Position numbers and translations under genes: made by a program. A stretch of DNA of 49,645 nt from an uncultured Bacteroidales bacterium. GTDB lineage: Bacteria; Bacteroidota; Bacteroidia; Bacteroidales; Muribaculaceae. The notes beneath the pieces were generated by a model that ran no database searches, was not told the DNA's origin, and worked only from the letters and a program-made list of their open reading frames with translations. Shown in pieces: positions 17,081 to 24,847 of this stretch (the first letter of the stretch is position 1; every line of letters begins with the position of its first letter). The DNA is taken from NCBI GenBank assembly GCA_902779125.1, contig CACZAC010000017.1, positions 1-49,645 of the forward strand, given 5' to 3'.

Positions 17081-18194
17081 GAAAAATCTATTTCACATAG
17101 TGCTGGCGTTGGTAGCTCTGCTGCCAGCGCTAGCTTTTAGTATGGATTTGCCTGGTCGTCCGGCAGTTGGGCAGGAAAACGAGGAACAACAGCCTGAACG
17201 GCAATATACCGTGTATGGCGTGATGTTCTACAATCTGGAGAACCTGTTCGACACGATTAATAATAACGGCAGGAATGACTATGAATTCACGGCTCAGGGC
17301 GCATACCAGTGGACTGCTGCCAAGTACTGGCAGAAGCAACACAACATGGCCTATGCCATCAGCCAGATGGAGGTGAACGGCTCTCCCGCCGTGGGACCTG
17401 TCATCATCGGCGTGAGTGAGATTGAGAACATCACCGTGTTGCAAGATTTGGTGCGTCAGCCCGAACTGAAAGACCGCCATTACAGTATTGTCCATCGTGA
17501 CGGTCCAGATCCCCGAGGCATCGATGTGGCGTTGCTGTACAATCCGCGTTTTTTCAAGGTACTGAACGTGACCACCCAGCGGGTGAACAAGTATCTGCCC
17601 GATGACCCGGACTTCAGCACCCGCGACCAGTTATGCGTGACGGGAATGCTGGCTGGCGAAAAAGTGTCGGTGATTGTCAACCACTGGCCCTCACGTCGCC
17701 GGGGTGAACAGGCGTCAAGTTACTTGCGTGAGGCTGCAGGCCGCATGGCACGTGAGACAATGGACTCGCTGTTGCTCGATGACCCCAACCAGGGTATCAT
17801 CTTCATGGGCGACTTGAACGACGACCCGCAGAACAAGTCTTGCAGCGAAGCTCTCGGGGCAAAGAAGGACATCAAGGACTGCATCGAGCCTGGCTCTTGC
17901 TTCAACCCCTGGTGGAATATCCTCAATAGGGGCGTCGGAACCCTCGGCTACAGAGGCAACTGGAACCTGTTCGACCAGATTATCTTTACCAACTACTTTC
18001 TGAAAAATTACGAAAGCAAGGACAAGCCTTCATTGACCTTCTCGCGTGCCGAGGTGCTGAACCGCAAGTTTCTGCGCAGCAGCGAGGGCGACCGTCAGGG
18101 CTACCCCCTGCGCACCTACTCGGGCGGTGTGTTCCTGAACGGTTACAGCGACCACTTCCCCACGATGATTTATCTGGTGAAAGAGGTAAAGTGA
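17079..18194 (+). CDS. secreted endonuclease/exonuclease/phosphatase (EEP) family protein 2
   Basis: 371 residues, starting 1 nt after the stop of its paralogue. Signal peptide MKNLFHIVLALVALLPALAF and a short polar linker. The same catalytic set is complete: YNLEN, GVSEIEN, RGIDVALLYN, NHWPSR, FMGDLNDDP and YSDHFP. The first copy has SPDRRGVDVG where this one has GPDPRGIDVA, so fine specificity may differ. The two proteins align almost without gaps over the whole domain, a recent tandem duplication. Last gene of the operon; a hairpin follows at 18226. Confidence 0.9.
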   Translation: MKNLFHIVLALVALLPALAFSMDLPGRPAVGQENEEQQPERQYTVYGVMFYNLENLFDTINNNGRNDYEFTAQGAYQWTAAKYWQKQHNMAYAISQMEVNGSPAVGPVIIGVSEIENITVLQDLVRQPELKDRHYSIVHRDGPDPRGIDVALLYNPRFFKVLNVTTQRVNKYLPDDPDFSTRDQLCVTGMLAGEKVSVIVNHWPSRRRGEQASSYLREAAGRMARETMDSLLLDDPNQGIIFMGDLNDDPQNKSCSEALGAKKDIKDCIEPGSCFNPWWNILNRGVGTLGYRGNWNLFDQIIFTNYFLKNYESKDKPSLTFSRAEVLNRKFLRSSEGDRQGYPLRTYSGGVFLNGYSDHFPTMIYLVKEVK

Positions 18195-18225
18195 CATAAC
18201 ACTTAATTCAACAATTTTATGCTCC

Positions 18226-18263
18226 ATGCTCCTATTAAAAACGGGGGTTGTGGGGCATTTTTT
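18226..18263 (+). terminator. probable terminator of the nuclease operon
   Basis: ATGCTCC (18226-18232) pairs with GGGGCAT (18252-18258), one G-T pair, followed by a TTTTTT run. The loop is long (19 nt). Confidence 0.5.
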
Positions 18264-18340
18264 ACTTTTTGGGGAAAAGTTTGTAGCTTTTTGGCAACTT
18301 GGTGCGTCTAATAAGTAAACGACAATAAAATTGAATCCAC

Positions 18341-19699
18341 ATGAATAAATCAGTGTTTATATTATTGGCAGGATGCCTGATGCTGATGGCAATGAACACC
18401 AATGCCCAGGAGGCTTACTACGAAAAGCCTTACACCTGGACTTTGCAGGATTGCATCCGTTGGGCGAAGCAACAGAGCATCACTGTGCAGCGCAAGAAGG
18501 TAAATGTGCGCACCTCACAAGTAGATTTGCAGAACGCTAAGGCTAACCGTCTGCCCACTGTAGATTTCTCGACGAGCCAATATGTGAGCAACCGCCCATT
18601 TCAGGAATCTTACAGCGGTGTCGTCGGCTCGGAGGTGATTTCCTTCAGCAACAAGAACAGTTACAGTGGCAACTACGGTTTAAACGCCTCGATGAACCTG
18701 TACAACGGCGGTCAGACCAAAAACAACATTCGTTTGGCCGAAATCAATACTCAGATTGCCGAATTGCAAGTGCAGGTGAGCGAACTGAACATCGAGGAAT
18801 TGTTGACCCAGCTGTATGTCCAGATTTTGTATTCACAGGACGCGGTGAAGCATGATGATGAGCTCATCGCTCTGGCTCAAGCCCAACTTGAGCAGGCGCG
18901 CGCCCGCAAACAGGCAGGACTGCTCAACAAGGCCGATGTGTCCCAGTTTGAGGCTCAGCTCGCCAAGGACAAATACCAGAAAGTTGCCGACGAGACCGCT
19001 CTTGAAGGCTACCGCCTGCAACTCAAGCAGCTGATGGAACTTGACGGTGACGATAACCTCGTGCTTGCCGACCCGGTGCTGGAAAACAATGTGCTTGCCG
19101 AGTTGCCCGGCAAACAGGAGGTCTATGACCACGCTGTGGGAACCCGTCCCGAACTGAAAGCACAACAACTGGCAATGGACAGAACCTATATCAACGAGGA
19201 GATTGCAAAAGCCGGCAGCCGACCCGTGATTAATGCAAGTGCCGGTATCACTACCACCAACTCGACAGGTAACGGCAATATGTTCACCCAATTGAAAAAA
19301 CAGTGGAGCAACGGAATCGGGGTGTCGCTGATTATTCCCATCTGGGACCACGGCAAGACCAAGAACGCCGTAGCCCGCGCCCGTCTGGAACGCGAAAACA
19401 CCTATCTGGATATGGTCGAGACACAGAAGAACCTGTGGAAGACCATCGAAAACTACTGGCTCCAGGCGCGCAACAATCAGCAGCGATATATCGCAGCCCA
19501 AGAGAATGTGGACTACTGCCGCGAGAGTTATGACCTCACCAGTGAGCAGTTCCGCTTGGGTATGAAGAATATCGTGGAACTGACTCAGGACAAGACCAAC
19601 CTGAGCACTGCCATCCAGCAGATGCTGCGAGCCAAGTATGAGGCCTTGCTCAACATTGCGCTGCTCAAGTATTACAATGGCGAGAACATCGCTTTGTAG
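18341..19699 (+). CDS. TolC-family outer-membrane efflux protein
   Basis: 452 residues, signal peptide MNKSVFILLAGCLMLMAMNT, cleavage near NAQ. The opening YTWTLQDCIRWAKQQSITVQ is the characteristic TolC/OEP start. Two outer-membrane factor repeats with long coiled-coil helices follow (AQAQLEQARARKQAGLLNKA in the first; RESYDLTSEQFRLGMKNIVE in the second). The protein forms the trimeric outer-membrane channel. It begins an operon with a MacA-like adaptor, an ABC ATPase and a MacB-like permease, so it is the exit duct of that exporter. Confidence 0.93.
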   Translation: MNKSVFILLAGCLMLMAMNTNAQEAYYEKPYTWTLQDCIRWAKQQSITVQRKKVNVRTSQVDLQNAKANRLPTVDFSTSQYVSNRPFQESYSGVVGSEVISFSNKNSYSGNYGLNASMNLYNGGQTKNNIRLAEINTQIAELQVQVSELNIEELLTQLYVQILYSQDAVKHDDELIALAQAQLEQARARKQAGLLNKADVSQFEAQLAKDKYQKVADETALEGYRLQLKQLMELDGDDNLVLADPVLENNVLAELPGKQEVYDHAVGTRPELKAQQLAMDRTYINEEIAKAGSRPVINASAGITTTNSTGNGNMFTQLKKQWSNGIGVSLIIPIWDHGKTKNAVARARLERENTYLDMVETQKNLWKTIENYWLQARNNQQRYIAAQENVDYCRESYDLTSEQFRLGMKNIVELTQDKTNLSTAIQQMLRAKYEALLNIALLKYYNGENIAL

Positions 19700-19752
19700 C
19701 CATTGCCCTTCAATCCCGTCAATGAAAACAGAACATTAAAACGACATAGATT

Positions 19753-20916
19753 ATGACAAAGAGAAAAAAAATCATCTTGGCTCTGGTAGGCCTGTTGCTG
19801 GTAGCAGGCATCATCGCCATGCTGAGCAGGAAAGGCGGTGCTGAACAAATCAGTTTCCAGACCACCGAAGTGGGTTCCGGCGACATTGCCACCAATATCA
19901 CAGCCACCGGCACCATCGAGCCCGTGACCACTGTAGATGTGGGTACCCAGGTTTCGGGTATCGTCACACGATTGTATGTGGATTATAACAGCGTCGTCAG
20001 GCGTGGGCAGGTCATTGCCGAGCTGGACCGCACCAATCTGATGAATGACCTCACGTCAATGCAGGCCCGCTTGCGTTCGGCACAGATTGAACTGGATTAC
20101 CAGAAGAAGAACTACGCCCGCTATAACGAATTGAAGCAGAAGGACCTGGTGAGTTTGTCGGAGTATGACGTAGCACTGGAAAACTACCGCAAGGCGCAGG
20201 AAAGCGTCAGGATTGCGCAGCAGGATGTTGCTAGGGCTAAGACCAATCTGAGCTACGCCACCGTCTATTCGCCCATCGACGGTGTGGTTATCAGCAAGTC
20301 GGTCGAGGAAGGACAGACTGTGGCATCGTCTTTCAGCACCCCGTCTATCGTGAAGATAGCCAAGGACTTGACCGACATGCAATGTATCGCCAAGGTGGAT
20401 GAGGCCGATATCGGCGAGGTGCGTGAGGGTCAGCGCGTGACATTCACTGTCGATGCTTATCCCGACGACGTGTTCTCGGGTAGCGTCAAGCAGGTGCGCC
20501 AGAATCCTGTCACGACCAATAATGTGGTGACCTATGAGGTGGTCATCAGTGCTCCCAACGCCGACCTCAAGCTCAAACCGGGCTTGACAGCCAGCATCAC
20601 CATCTACACGCTGGAACGCAGCGGTGTCAAGAGTGTGCCCTCGTCAGCCTTGCGCTTCACCCCCGAGGCCAGTGTCTTCGGCAGCAAATATGTCATCAAG
20701 GACACAACAGCCGAACACAAGCTGTGGACGCTCCAGGGCAACGTCCTCACCGCCCACAAGGTGGAAATCGGCGCGACCGACGGTCTGCGTACCGAGATTC
20801 TCAGCGGTGTGGAAGAGGGTACTACCGTCATCCAGAACTTTGAGATTGGCGCTGCCACCGAACCCGGCAAGAAGGATGCTGGCAAGAAAGGCAAAGAAAA
20901 AGATAACAAGAAGTAA
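19753..20916 (+). CDS. MacA-like periplasmic adaptor (HlyD/MFP family)
   Basis: 387 residues. One N-terminal membrane anchor (IILALVGLLLVAGIIAML). Then the biotinyl-lipoyl half (VSGIVTRLYVDYNSVVRRGQ), an alpha-helical hairpin (about 95-165), the second lipoyl half (TVYSPIDGVVISKSVEEGQT) and beta-barrel/MP domains. The tail is lysine-rich (KKDAGKKGKEKDNKK). Adaptor proteins of this type bridge an inner-membrane ABC transporter and TolC. It is 53 nt after the TolC gene and 2 nt before the ATPase gene. The specific cargo is unknown; MacA homologues serve macrolide, toxin or peptide export. Confidence 0.92.
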   Translation: MTKRKKIILALVGLLLVAGIIAMLSRKGGAEQISFQTTEVGSGDIATNITATGTIEPVTTVDVGTQVSGIVTRLYVDYNSVVRRGQVIAELDRTNLMNDLTSMQARLRSAQIELDYQKKNYARYNELKQKDLVSLSEYDVALENYRKAQESVRIAQQDVARAKTNLSYATVYSPIDGVVISKSVEEGQTVASSFSTPSIVKIAKDLTDMQCIAKVDEADIGEVREGQRVTFTVDAYPDDVFSGSVKQVRQNPVTTNNVVTYEVVISAPNADLKLKPGLTASITIYTLERSGVKSVPSSALRFTPEASVFGSKYVIKDTTAEHKLWTLQGNVLTAHKVEIGATDGLRTEILSGVEEGTTVIQNFEIGAATEPGKKDAGKKGKEKDNKK

Positions 20917-20918
20917 TT

Positions 20919-21665
20919 ATGGCACAGAAACCAGTCATAGAGCTTGATAGCATCCGTCGTGACTTTGTGGTGGGAGAGGAGACGGTTCACGCCCTGCGCG
21001 GGGTATCGTTCACCATCCACGAGGGCGAATTCGTCACCATCATGGGCACCTCGGGTTCTGGCAAATCGACACTGCTCAATATCCTGGGTTGTCTGGACAC
21101 GCCTACGAGTGGTGAGTACCGCCTTGACGGCATCCCGGTGCGCACCATGAGCAAGACACAGCGTGCGGTGCTCAGGAACCGCAAGATTGGTTTTGTGTTC
21201 CAGAGTTACAACCTGCTTGCCAAGACCACTGCTGTCGAGAACGTGGAACTCCCGTTGATGTACAATAGCGCCGTGGGTGCGCGTGAGCGTCGCGAGCGTG
21301 CTGTCACTGCCCTACAGCGTGTGGGACTGGGCGACCGCCTGAACCACAAGAGTAACCAGATGTCGGGCGGACAGATGCAGCGTGTCGCTATCGCCCGTGC
21401 CCTGGTCAACGACCCTGCCGTTATCCTTGCCGACGAGGCAACGGGTAACCTGGACACCCGCACGTCGTTTGAGATTCTGGTGCTGTTCCAGCAGTTGCAT
21501 GCCGAGGGGCGCACCATCATCTTTGTGACCCACAATCCCGAGATTGCCCAATATTCCACCCGCACCATCACCTTGAGCGACGGCAAATTGCGGGAAGACC
21601 GGCTCAACGATAACATCCTTGATGCCGCCGAAAAGCTCGCTTCCCTCCCCATCGAGGAAGATTGA
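20919..21665 (+). CDS. MacB/LolD-type ABC transporter ATP-binding protein
   Basis: 248 residues. Walker A GTSGSGKST (43-51), Q-loop FQSYNLL, ABC signature SGGQ (149-152), Walker B VILADE (168-173), D-loop and switch His in VTHNPE. The sequence order matches the MacB/LolD subgroup, which work with FtsX-like permeases as mechanotransmission exporters. A short C-terminal extension (about 25 residues) follows the core. The permease is encoded separately downstream after a 119-bp repeat-filled gap, unlike fused MacB. Confidence 0.95.
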   Translation: MAQKPVIELDSIRRDFVVGEETVHALRGVSFTIHEGEFVTIMGTSGSGKSTLLNILGCLDTPTSGEYRLDGIPVRTMSKTQRAVLRNRKIGFVFQSYNLLAKTTAVENVELPLMYNSAVGARERRERAVTALQRVGLGDRLNHKSNQMSGGQMQRVAIARALVNDPAVILADEATGNLDTRTSFEILVLFQQLHAEGRTIIFVTHNPEIAQYSTRTITLSDGKLREDRLNDNILDAAEKLASLPIEED

Positions 21666-21671
21666 GATATA

Positions 21672-21775
21672 AGTTAGGAATTAGGAGTTAGGAATTAGAA
21701 GTTAGAAGTGGAATTCTCTAGACTATCTAGAAACTAGGGACTAGAAACTAGAAACTAAAAACTAGAAACTAAAAC
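21672..21775 (+). repeat. two blocks of 7-bp tandem repeats between ATPase and permease genes
   Basis: Block A, 21672-21706: five heptamers of pattern ARTTAGR (AGTTAGG, AATTAGG, AGTTAGG, AATTAGA, AGTTAGA). Block B, 21727-21775: seven heptamers of pattern CTARRRM (CTAGAAA, CTAGGGA, CTAGAAA, CTAGAAA, CTAAAAA, CTAGAAA, CTAAAAC). Together they fill nearly all of the 119-bp gap inside the exporter operon. No promoter or hairpin is seen. Confidence 0.8.
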
Positions 21776-21784
21776 CAAAAGACG

Positions 21785-23026
21785 ATGAATATCACCAATC
21801 TGTTCAAAATTGCCTTGAAGGCCATCGGTGCCAACAAGATGCGCAGTTTCCTCACCATGCTGGGCATCATCATCGGTGTGTCGTCGGTCATCATCATGCT
21901 CGCCCTGGGCACAGGTTCCAAGGCGACCATCATGCAAGAGATCGAGGATGTGGACCCGGGGGCATTAATGATTATACCTGGACCAGAATATGAGGAAACT
22001 GGCGGTAATTGGCTTCCTGAGTATAGCCAAACTATTACTCAGGCCGACTATCATAGCCTGTTGGAAAAGAGCAAATATTTGAAAGCCGTGTGCCCCATGG
22101 TTTATTCCTCCGGTCAATTCATTAACGGCAAGAATAACCACAGCGGTTCGGTACAGGGTGTGAATAATGAATTCCTTGATATCAATGGACTTTCGATTTC
22201 TGAAGGTGATATGTTCACCGATGCTGAAGTCAAGGGCTCGGCCAAGGTGTGCATAATCGGTAAGACGGTCGTAGACAAACTCTTCACCAATGGTGCCGAC
22301 CCCATCGGGACAGTCATCCGAATCAACACGATGCCCGTCAGGGTGGTGGGCGTGCTCAAGAGCAAGGGACGTACACCCTTTGGACAGGACCAGGATGATA
22401 TCGTGCTCATGCCTTACACGACAGTGATGAAACGCATGACATCGCAGGATTATTTCGATATGATTTATGTCGCCGCCACTAGCAAGGAAATGGCATCATT
22501 GGCCAAAGAGGATGTGACGGATATCCTGCGGGAGAATCACAAACTCAATGAGGATGATATGCAGGATTTCAGAGTCAATTCACTGGAGGAAGCCACCTCG
22601 ATGGTTGATTCGGTGATGAACATTCTCACCCTGCTGCTCTCATGTATCGCCGGTATCTCGCTGCTGGTGGGCGGCATCGGCATCATGAACATCATGTATG
22701 TTAGCGTTACCGAGCGCACGCGTGAAATCGGCTTGCGTATGAGCGTGGGCGCCCGCACGGTCGATATCATGAGCCAATTCCTTATCGAGGCCATCCTCAT
22801 CAGCGTCACTGGAGGTCTCATCGGGGTGCTCATCGGTGCCGGCATCTCCTATCTTGCCCGCTTTATCATGATGCACTTCACCGACTATCATATACTCATC
22901 GCTGTGGAGCCATGGACCGTGTTGCTCTCGTTCGGCATCTGCACCATCACGGGCGTTTTCTTCGGGTGGTATCCAGCCAAGAAAGCCGCTAACCTTGACC
23001 CGATTGAGGCGCTGCGCTACGAGTAA
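21785..23026 (+). CDS. MacB-like ABC transporter permease (FtsX family)
   Basis: 413 residues. N-terminal membrane helix after ALKAIGANKMRSFLTMLGII, a periplasmic MacB-PCD domain (about 45-275), then three C-terminal helices (LTLLLSCIAGISLLVGGIGI; a helix ending IGAGISYLA; VLLSFGICTITGVFFGWYPA). The conserved coupling element TERTREIGLRMSVGAR and the end PAKKAANLDPIEALRYE are diagnostic for the family. With the ATPase, adaptor and TolC it makes a tripartite exporter. A hairpin closes the operon. Confidence 0.95.
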   Translation: MNITNLFKIALKAIGANKMRSFLTMLGIIIGVSSVIIMLALGTGSKATIMQEIEDVDPGALMIIPGPEYEETGGNWLPEYSQTITQADYHSLLEKSKYLKAVCPMVYSSGQFINGKNNHSGSVQGVNNEFLDINGLSISEGDMFTDAEVKGSAKVCIIGKTVVDKLFTNGADPIGTVIRINTMPVRVVGVLKSKGRTPFGQDQDDIVLMPYTTVMKRMTSQDYFDMIYVAATSKEMASLAKEDVTDILRENHKLNEDDMQDFRVNSLEEATSMVDSVMNILTLLLSCIAGISLLVGGIGIMNIMYVSVTERTREIGLRMSVGARTVDIMSQFLIEAILISVTGGLIGVLIGAGISYLARFIMMHFTDYHILIAVEPWTVLLSFGICTITGVFFGWYPAKKAANLDPIEALRYE

Positions 23027-23044
23027 TAGGCATCAGGAAAGAAT

Positions 23045-23087
23045 ACAATGGCAGCCAGGAATCAAGGATTCTGTTGGCTGCCATTGT
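23045..23087. terminator. hairpin between convergent permease and patatin genes
   Basis: A perfect 13-bp stem, ACAATGGCAGCCA (23045-23057) with TGGCTGCCATTGT (23075-23087), and an inner GAATC/GATTC pairing. It lies between convergent genes and probably serves both. Confidence 0.65.
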
Positions 23088-23094
23088 TGTGAAG

Positions 23095-23127
23095 CATCTA
23101 TTTATCCATTCATCTATTCATCCACTG
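23095..23127 (-). repeat. 8-bp tandem repeat overlapping the patatin stop codon
   Basis: On the minus strand the units GAATAGAT, GAATGGAT and AAATAGAT run in phase (about 23097-23120). The patatin stop codon and its last residues (WMNR) are encoded by this repeat. Confidence 0.6.
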
Positions 23128-24711
23128 GGGGTCAGCCTGGAATTTCTCCCAAGCTTTCATGAGTTGGGGTTTCAGCGAGATGAGCAGCTGGTGGCCTTGG
23201 GTGAGGTTCTCGGTAGTATTCTCGATTTCCCCAATGTACTTGAGCAGATTGTAGCACATCGTGTATTGGCCCGCTGCGAGCAGTGCCTGGGGAATGCCGT
23301 TCTCTTTATCCTCGGCGGTGAACCACAAGGTGCTGCCCATATCTGCTGCCAGGGCGCTGTTCTGCTGCATGTCCTCGCTGGGGATGAGTTCCTCGGGCAA
23401 GGTGCCATTTTTAGCCCTTGAAGCCCACCTCTCGTTGGCCCGCAGGTCATAGATGGCATTGCTCACAATGCGATTCTTCCAGCCCTGGTCATTGTAGATG
23501 CTGCTGTAGTTCATCTGTCGCATGCGTTTCATGAAAATCTCGGAGGCCATCATGATGACAGATTTTGCCCTGTTCATGAGCATTGCTTCGATTGAAGCGA
23601 ACTTCAGGTGGCTGACAAAAGCGGCATTGTTGCCGATAAACGTATTCCTGATGGTCCCGAACATCTTATTCTTCAACAGGGCACCGATAATGTTGAGCAG
23701 GGTGACGATGGCAAGAATCACCGACATCACGCCAAGCCAGAAACTGCTACCCGTTACCAACGAGATGACGAACAGCAACGCAACGACAGCCTCGGTAATG
23801 AGCCCATAATTGCGCAGGCGGCCGATGGTCAACTTGCCGATGCTGTCGGGCAGCATCTGTTCGCATGGGTGATAGCCGTCCATATAAGGGTTGGAAACAT
23901 CCGACACGATGATAAGGTCGATGGCTTTGTCTTTGCGTTTCTTGTCAGAGCGGTATTTGGCCATGCGTTTATCGGCAAGGATGATGGGGTCGATGCCTTG
24001 ATTGTCGACCACGCCGCCATCCATGATACCGAAGCGCTTGTTGATGTTCTGGGCGATGTCTTTCTGCTGGGATACCTTGAAGTCATCGGGATACATCATC
24101 GGCTCAAATCCACAAGGGAAGCATGACGAGCATGCCAATGCCTCGCCCAGGGTGATGTGGCGCGACACGCTGCGACCGATACTGTGTTTCTGGTTGCCAA
24201 AAGCGCCATAGGTCACGCGTTGGCCGTCGGTGAGACGACCTTCGGTAAGGCGGAATCTGAACGGCAGTGAGTTGTCAAAGTCGGAGGCAAGGGCGGTGTA
24301 GTCCTTGACGGGGATTTTGTAGAAATTGTCGATGATATCGCCCATGACCGCGTGATGAAACAGGCACTCGTCATAGATGCCTGCCATGATTTTGATGCTT
24401 GAGGCGTTGCGGTTGGCTTTCTCGGCACGCAATCCATTCATGGCACGCACCACCAGGTCCTCGTTACACAGGAAGTCAAACAGCTCATCTATCATCACGT
24501 CGGTTTTCTCGCCTCGGGCACGGGCCTGCATATACTTGAGAGCTGTAATCGTGCCCCCCGAAACCGATGTCAACGCCGAGACGCAATCCATCAACGTGCG
24601 CTGTTCATCGACCTTAATTGAATTCAAGAACGATACTGCACCCAGATGAAATGTAGCGGCGCGGTATCCGCCACCTGATAATGTGAGTCCAAGATTCAGT
24701 TCAGTAGCCAT
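23110..24711 (-). CDS. patatin-like phospholipase with an internal membrane segment
   Basis: 533 residues. The oxyanion motif GGGYRAA lies at residues 13-19. The catalytic serine is Ser51 in SVSGG, where the first Gly of GxSxG is Ser, as in several bacterial patatins. The catalytic Asp is Asp231 in DGGVVDNQG. Two hydrophobic helices follow (about 304-320 and 324-345), then a soluble helical tail. There is no signal peptide, so the lipase domain probably faces the cytoplasm, anchored by the hairpin. No cyclase, ubiquitin-like or receptor gene is adjacent, so a CBASS role is not supported. The C-terminus runs into an 8-bp repeat. Confidence 0.88.
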   Translation of the reverse strand: MATELNLGLTLSGGGYRAATFHLGAVSFLNSIKVDEQRTLMDCVSALTSVSGGTITALKYMQARARGEKTDVMIDELFDFLCNEDLVVRAMNGLRAEKANRNASSIKIMAGIYDECLFHHAVMGDIIDNFYKIPVKDYTALASDFDNSLPFRFRLTEGRLTDGQRVTYGAFGNQKHSIGRSVSRHITLGEALACSSCFPCGFEPMMYPDDFKVSQQKDIAQNINKRFGIMDGGVVDNQGIDPIILADKRMAKYRSDKKRKDKAIDLIIVSDVSNPYMDGYHPCEQMLPDSIGKLTIGRLRNYGLITEAVVALLFVISLVTGSSFWLGVMSVILAIVTLLNIIGALLKNKMFGTIRNTFIGNNAAFVSHLKFASIEAMLMNRAKSVIMMASEIFMKRMRQMNYSSIYNDQGWKNRIVSNAIYDLRANERWASRAKNGTLPEELIPSEDMQQNSALAADMGSTLWFTAEDKENGIPQALLAAGQYTMCYNLLKYIGEIENTTENLTQGHQLLISLKPQLMKAWEKFQADPQWMNR

Positions 24712-24733
24712 AACTCATCAATTATTTATGCTA

Positions 24734-24741
24734 CAAAAATA
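24734..24741 (-). promoter_or_regulatory. -7 promoter element of the patatin gene
   Basis: On the minus strand TATTTTTG (24734-24741) matches TAnnTTTG, 23 nt upstream of the ATG at 24711. No good -33 element is seen at the right spacing. Confidence 0.45.
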
Positions 24742-24772
24742 CTTAAAAAAACTGATTGTACCTAGTATCGCT

Positions 24773-24808
24773 GTAAAAACAAGAACAGGCCTCGGTTGAA
24801 GCCTATTC
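24773..24808 (-). terminator. terminator of the dockerin-tailed protein gene
   Basis: On the minus strand GAATAGGC pairs with GCCTGTTC (one G-T pair, 10-nt loop; plus-strand 24783-24808), followed by TTGTTTTTAC. Confidence 0.6.
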
Positions 24809-24847
24809 CTGAAATGTAAATCAATTTGTCTTGTTGATACTGTTTAC

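Noticed and set aside
23110-24711. Patatin as a CBASS or other anti-phage effector
   Set aside because: No nucleotide cyclase, Cap2/Cap3, sensor or other defence gene is adjacent, and the gene sits among housekeeping-like genes with its own -7 element.
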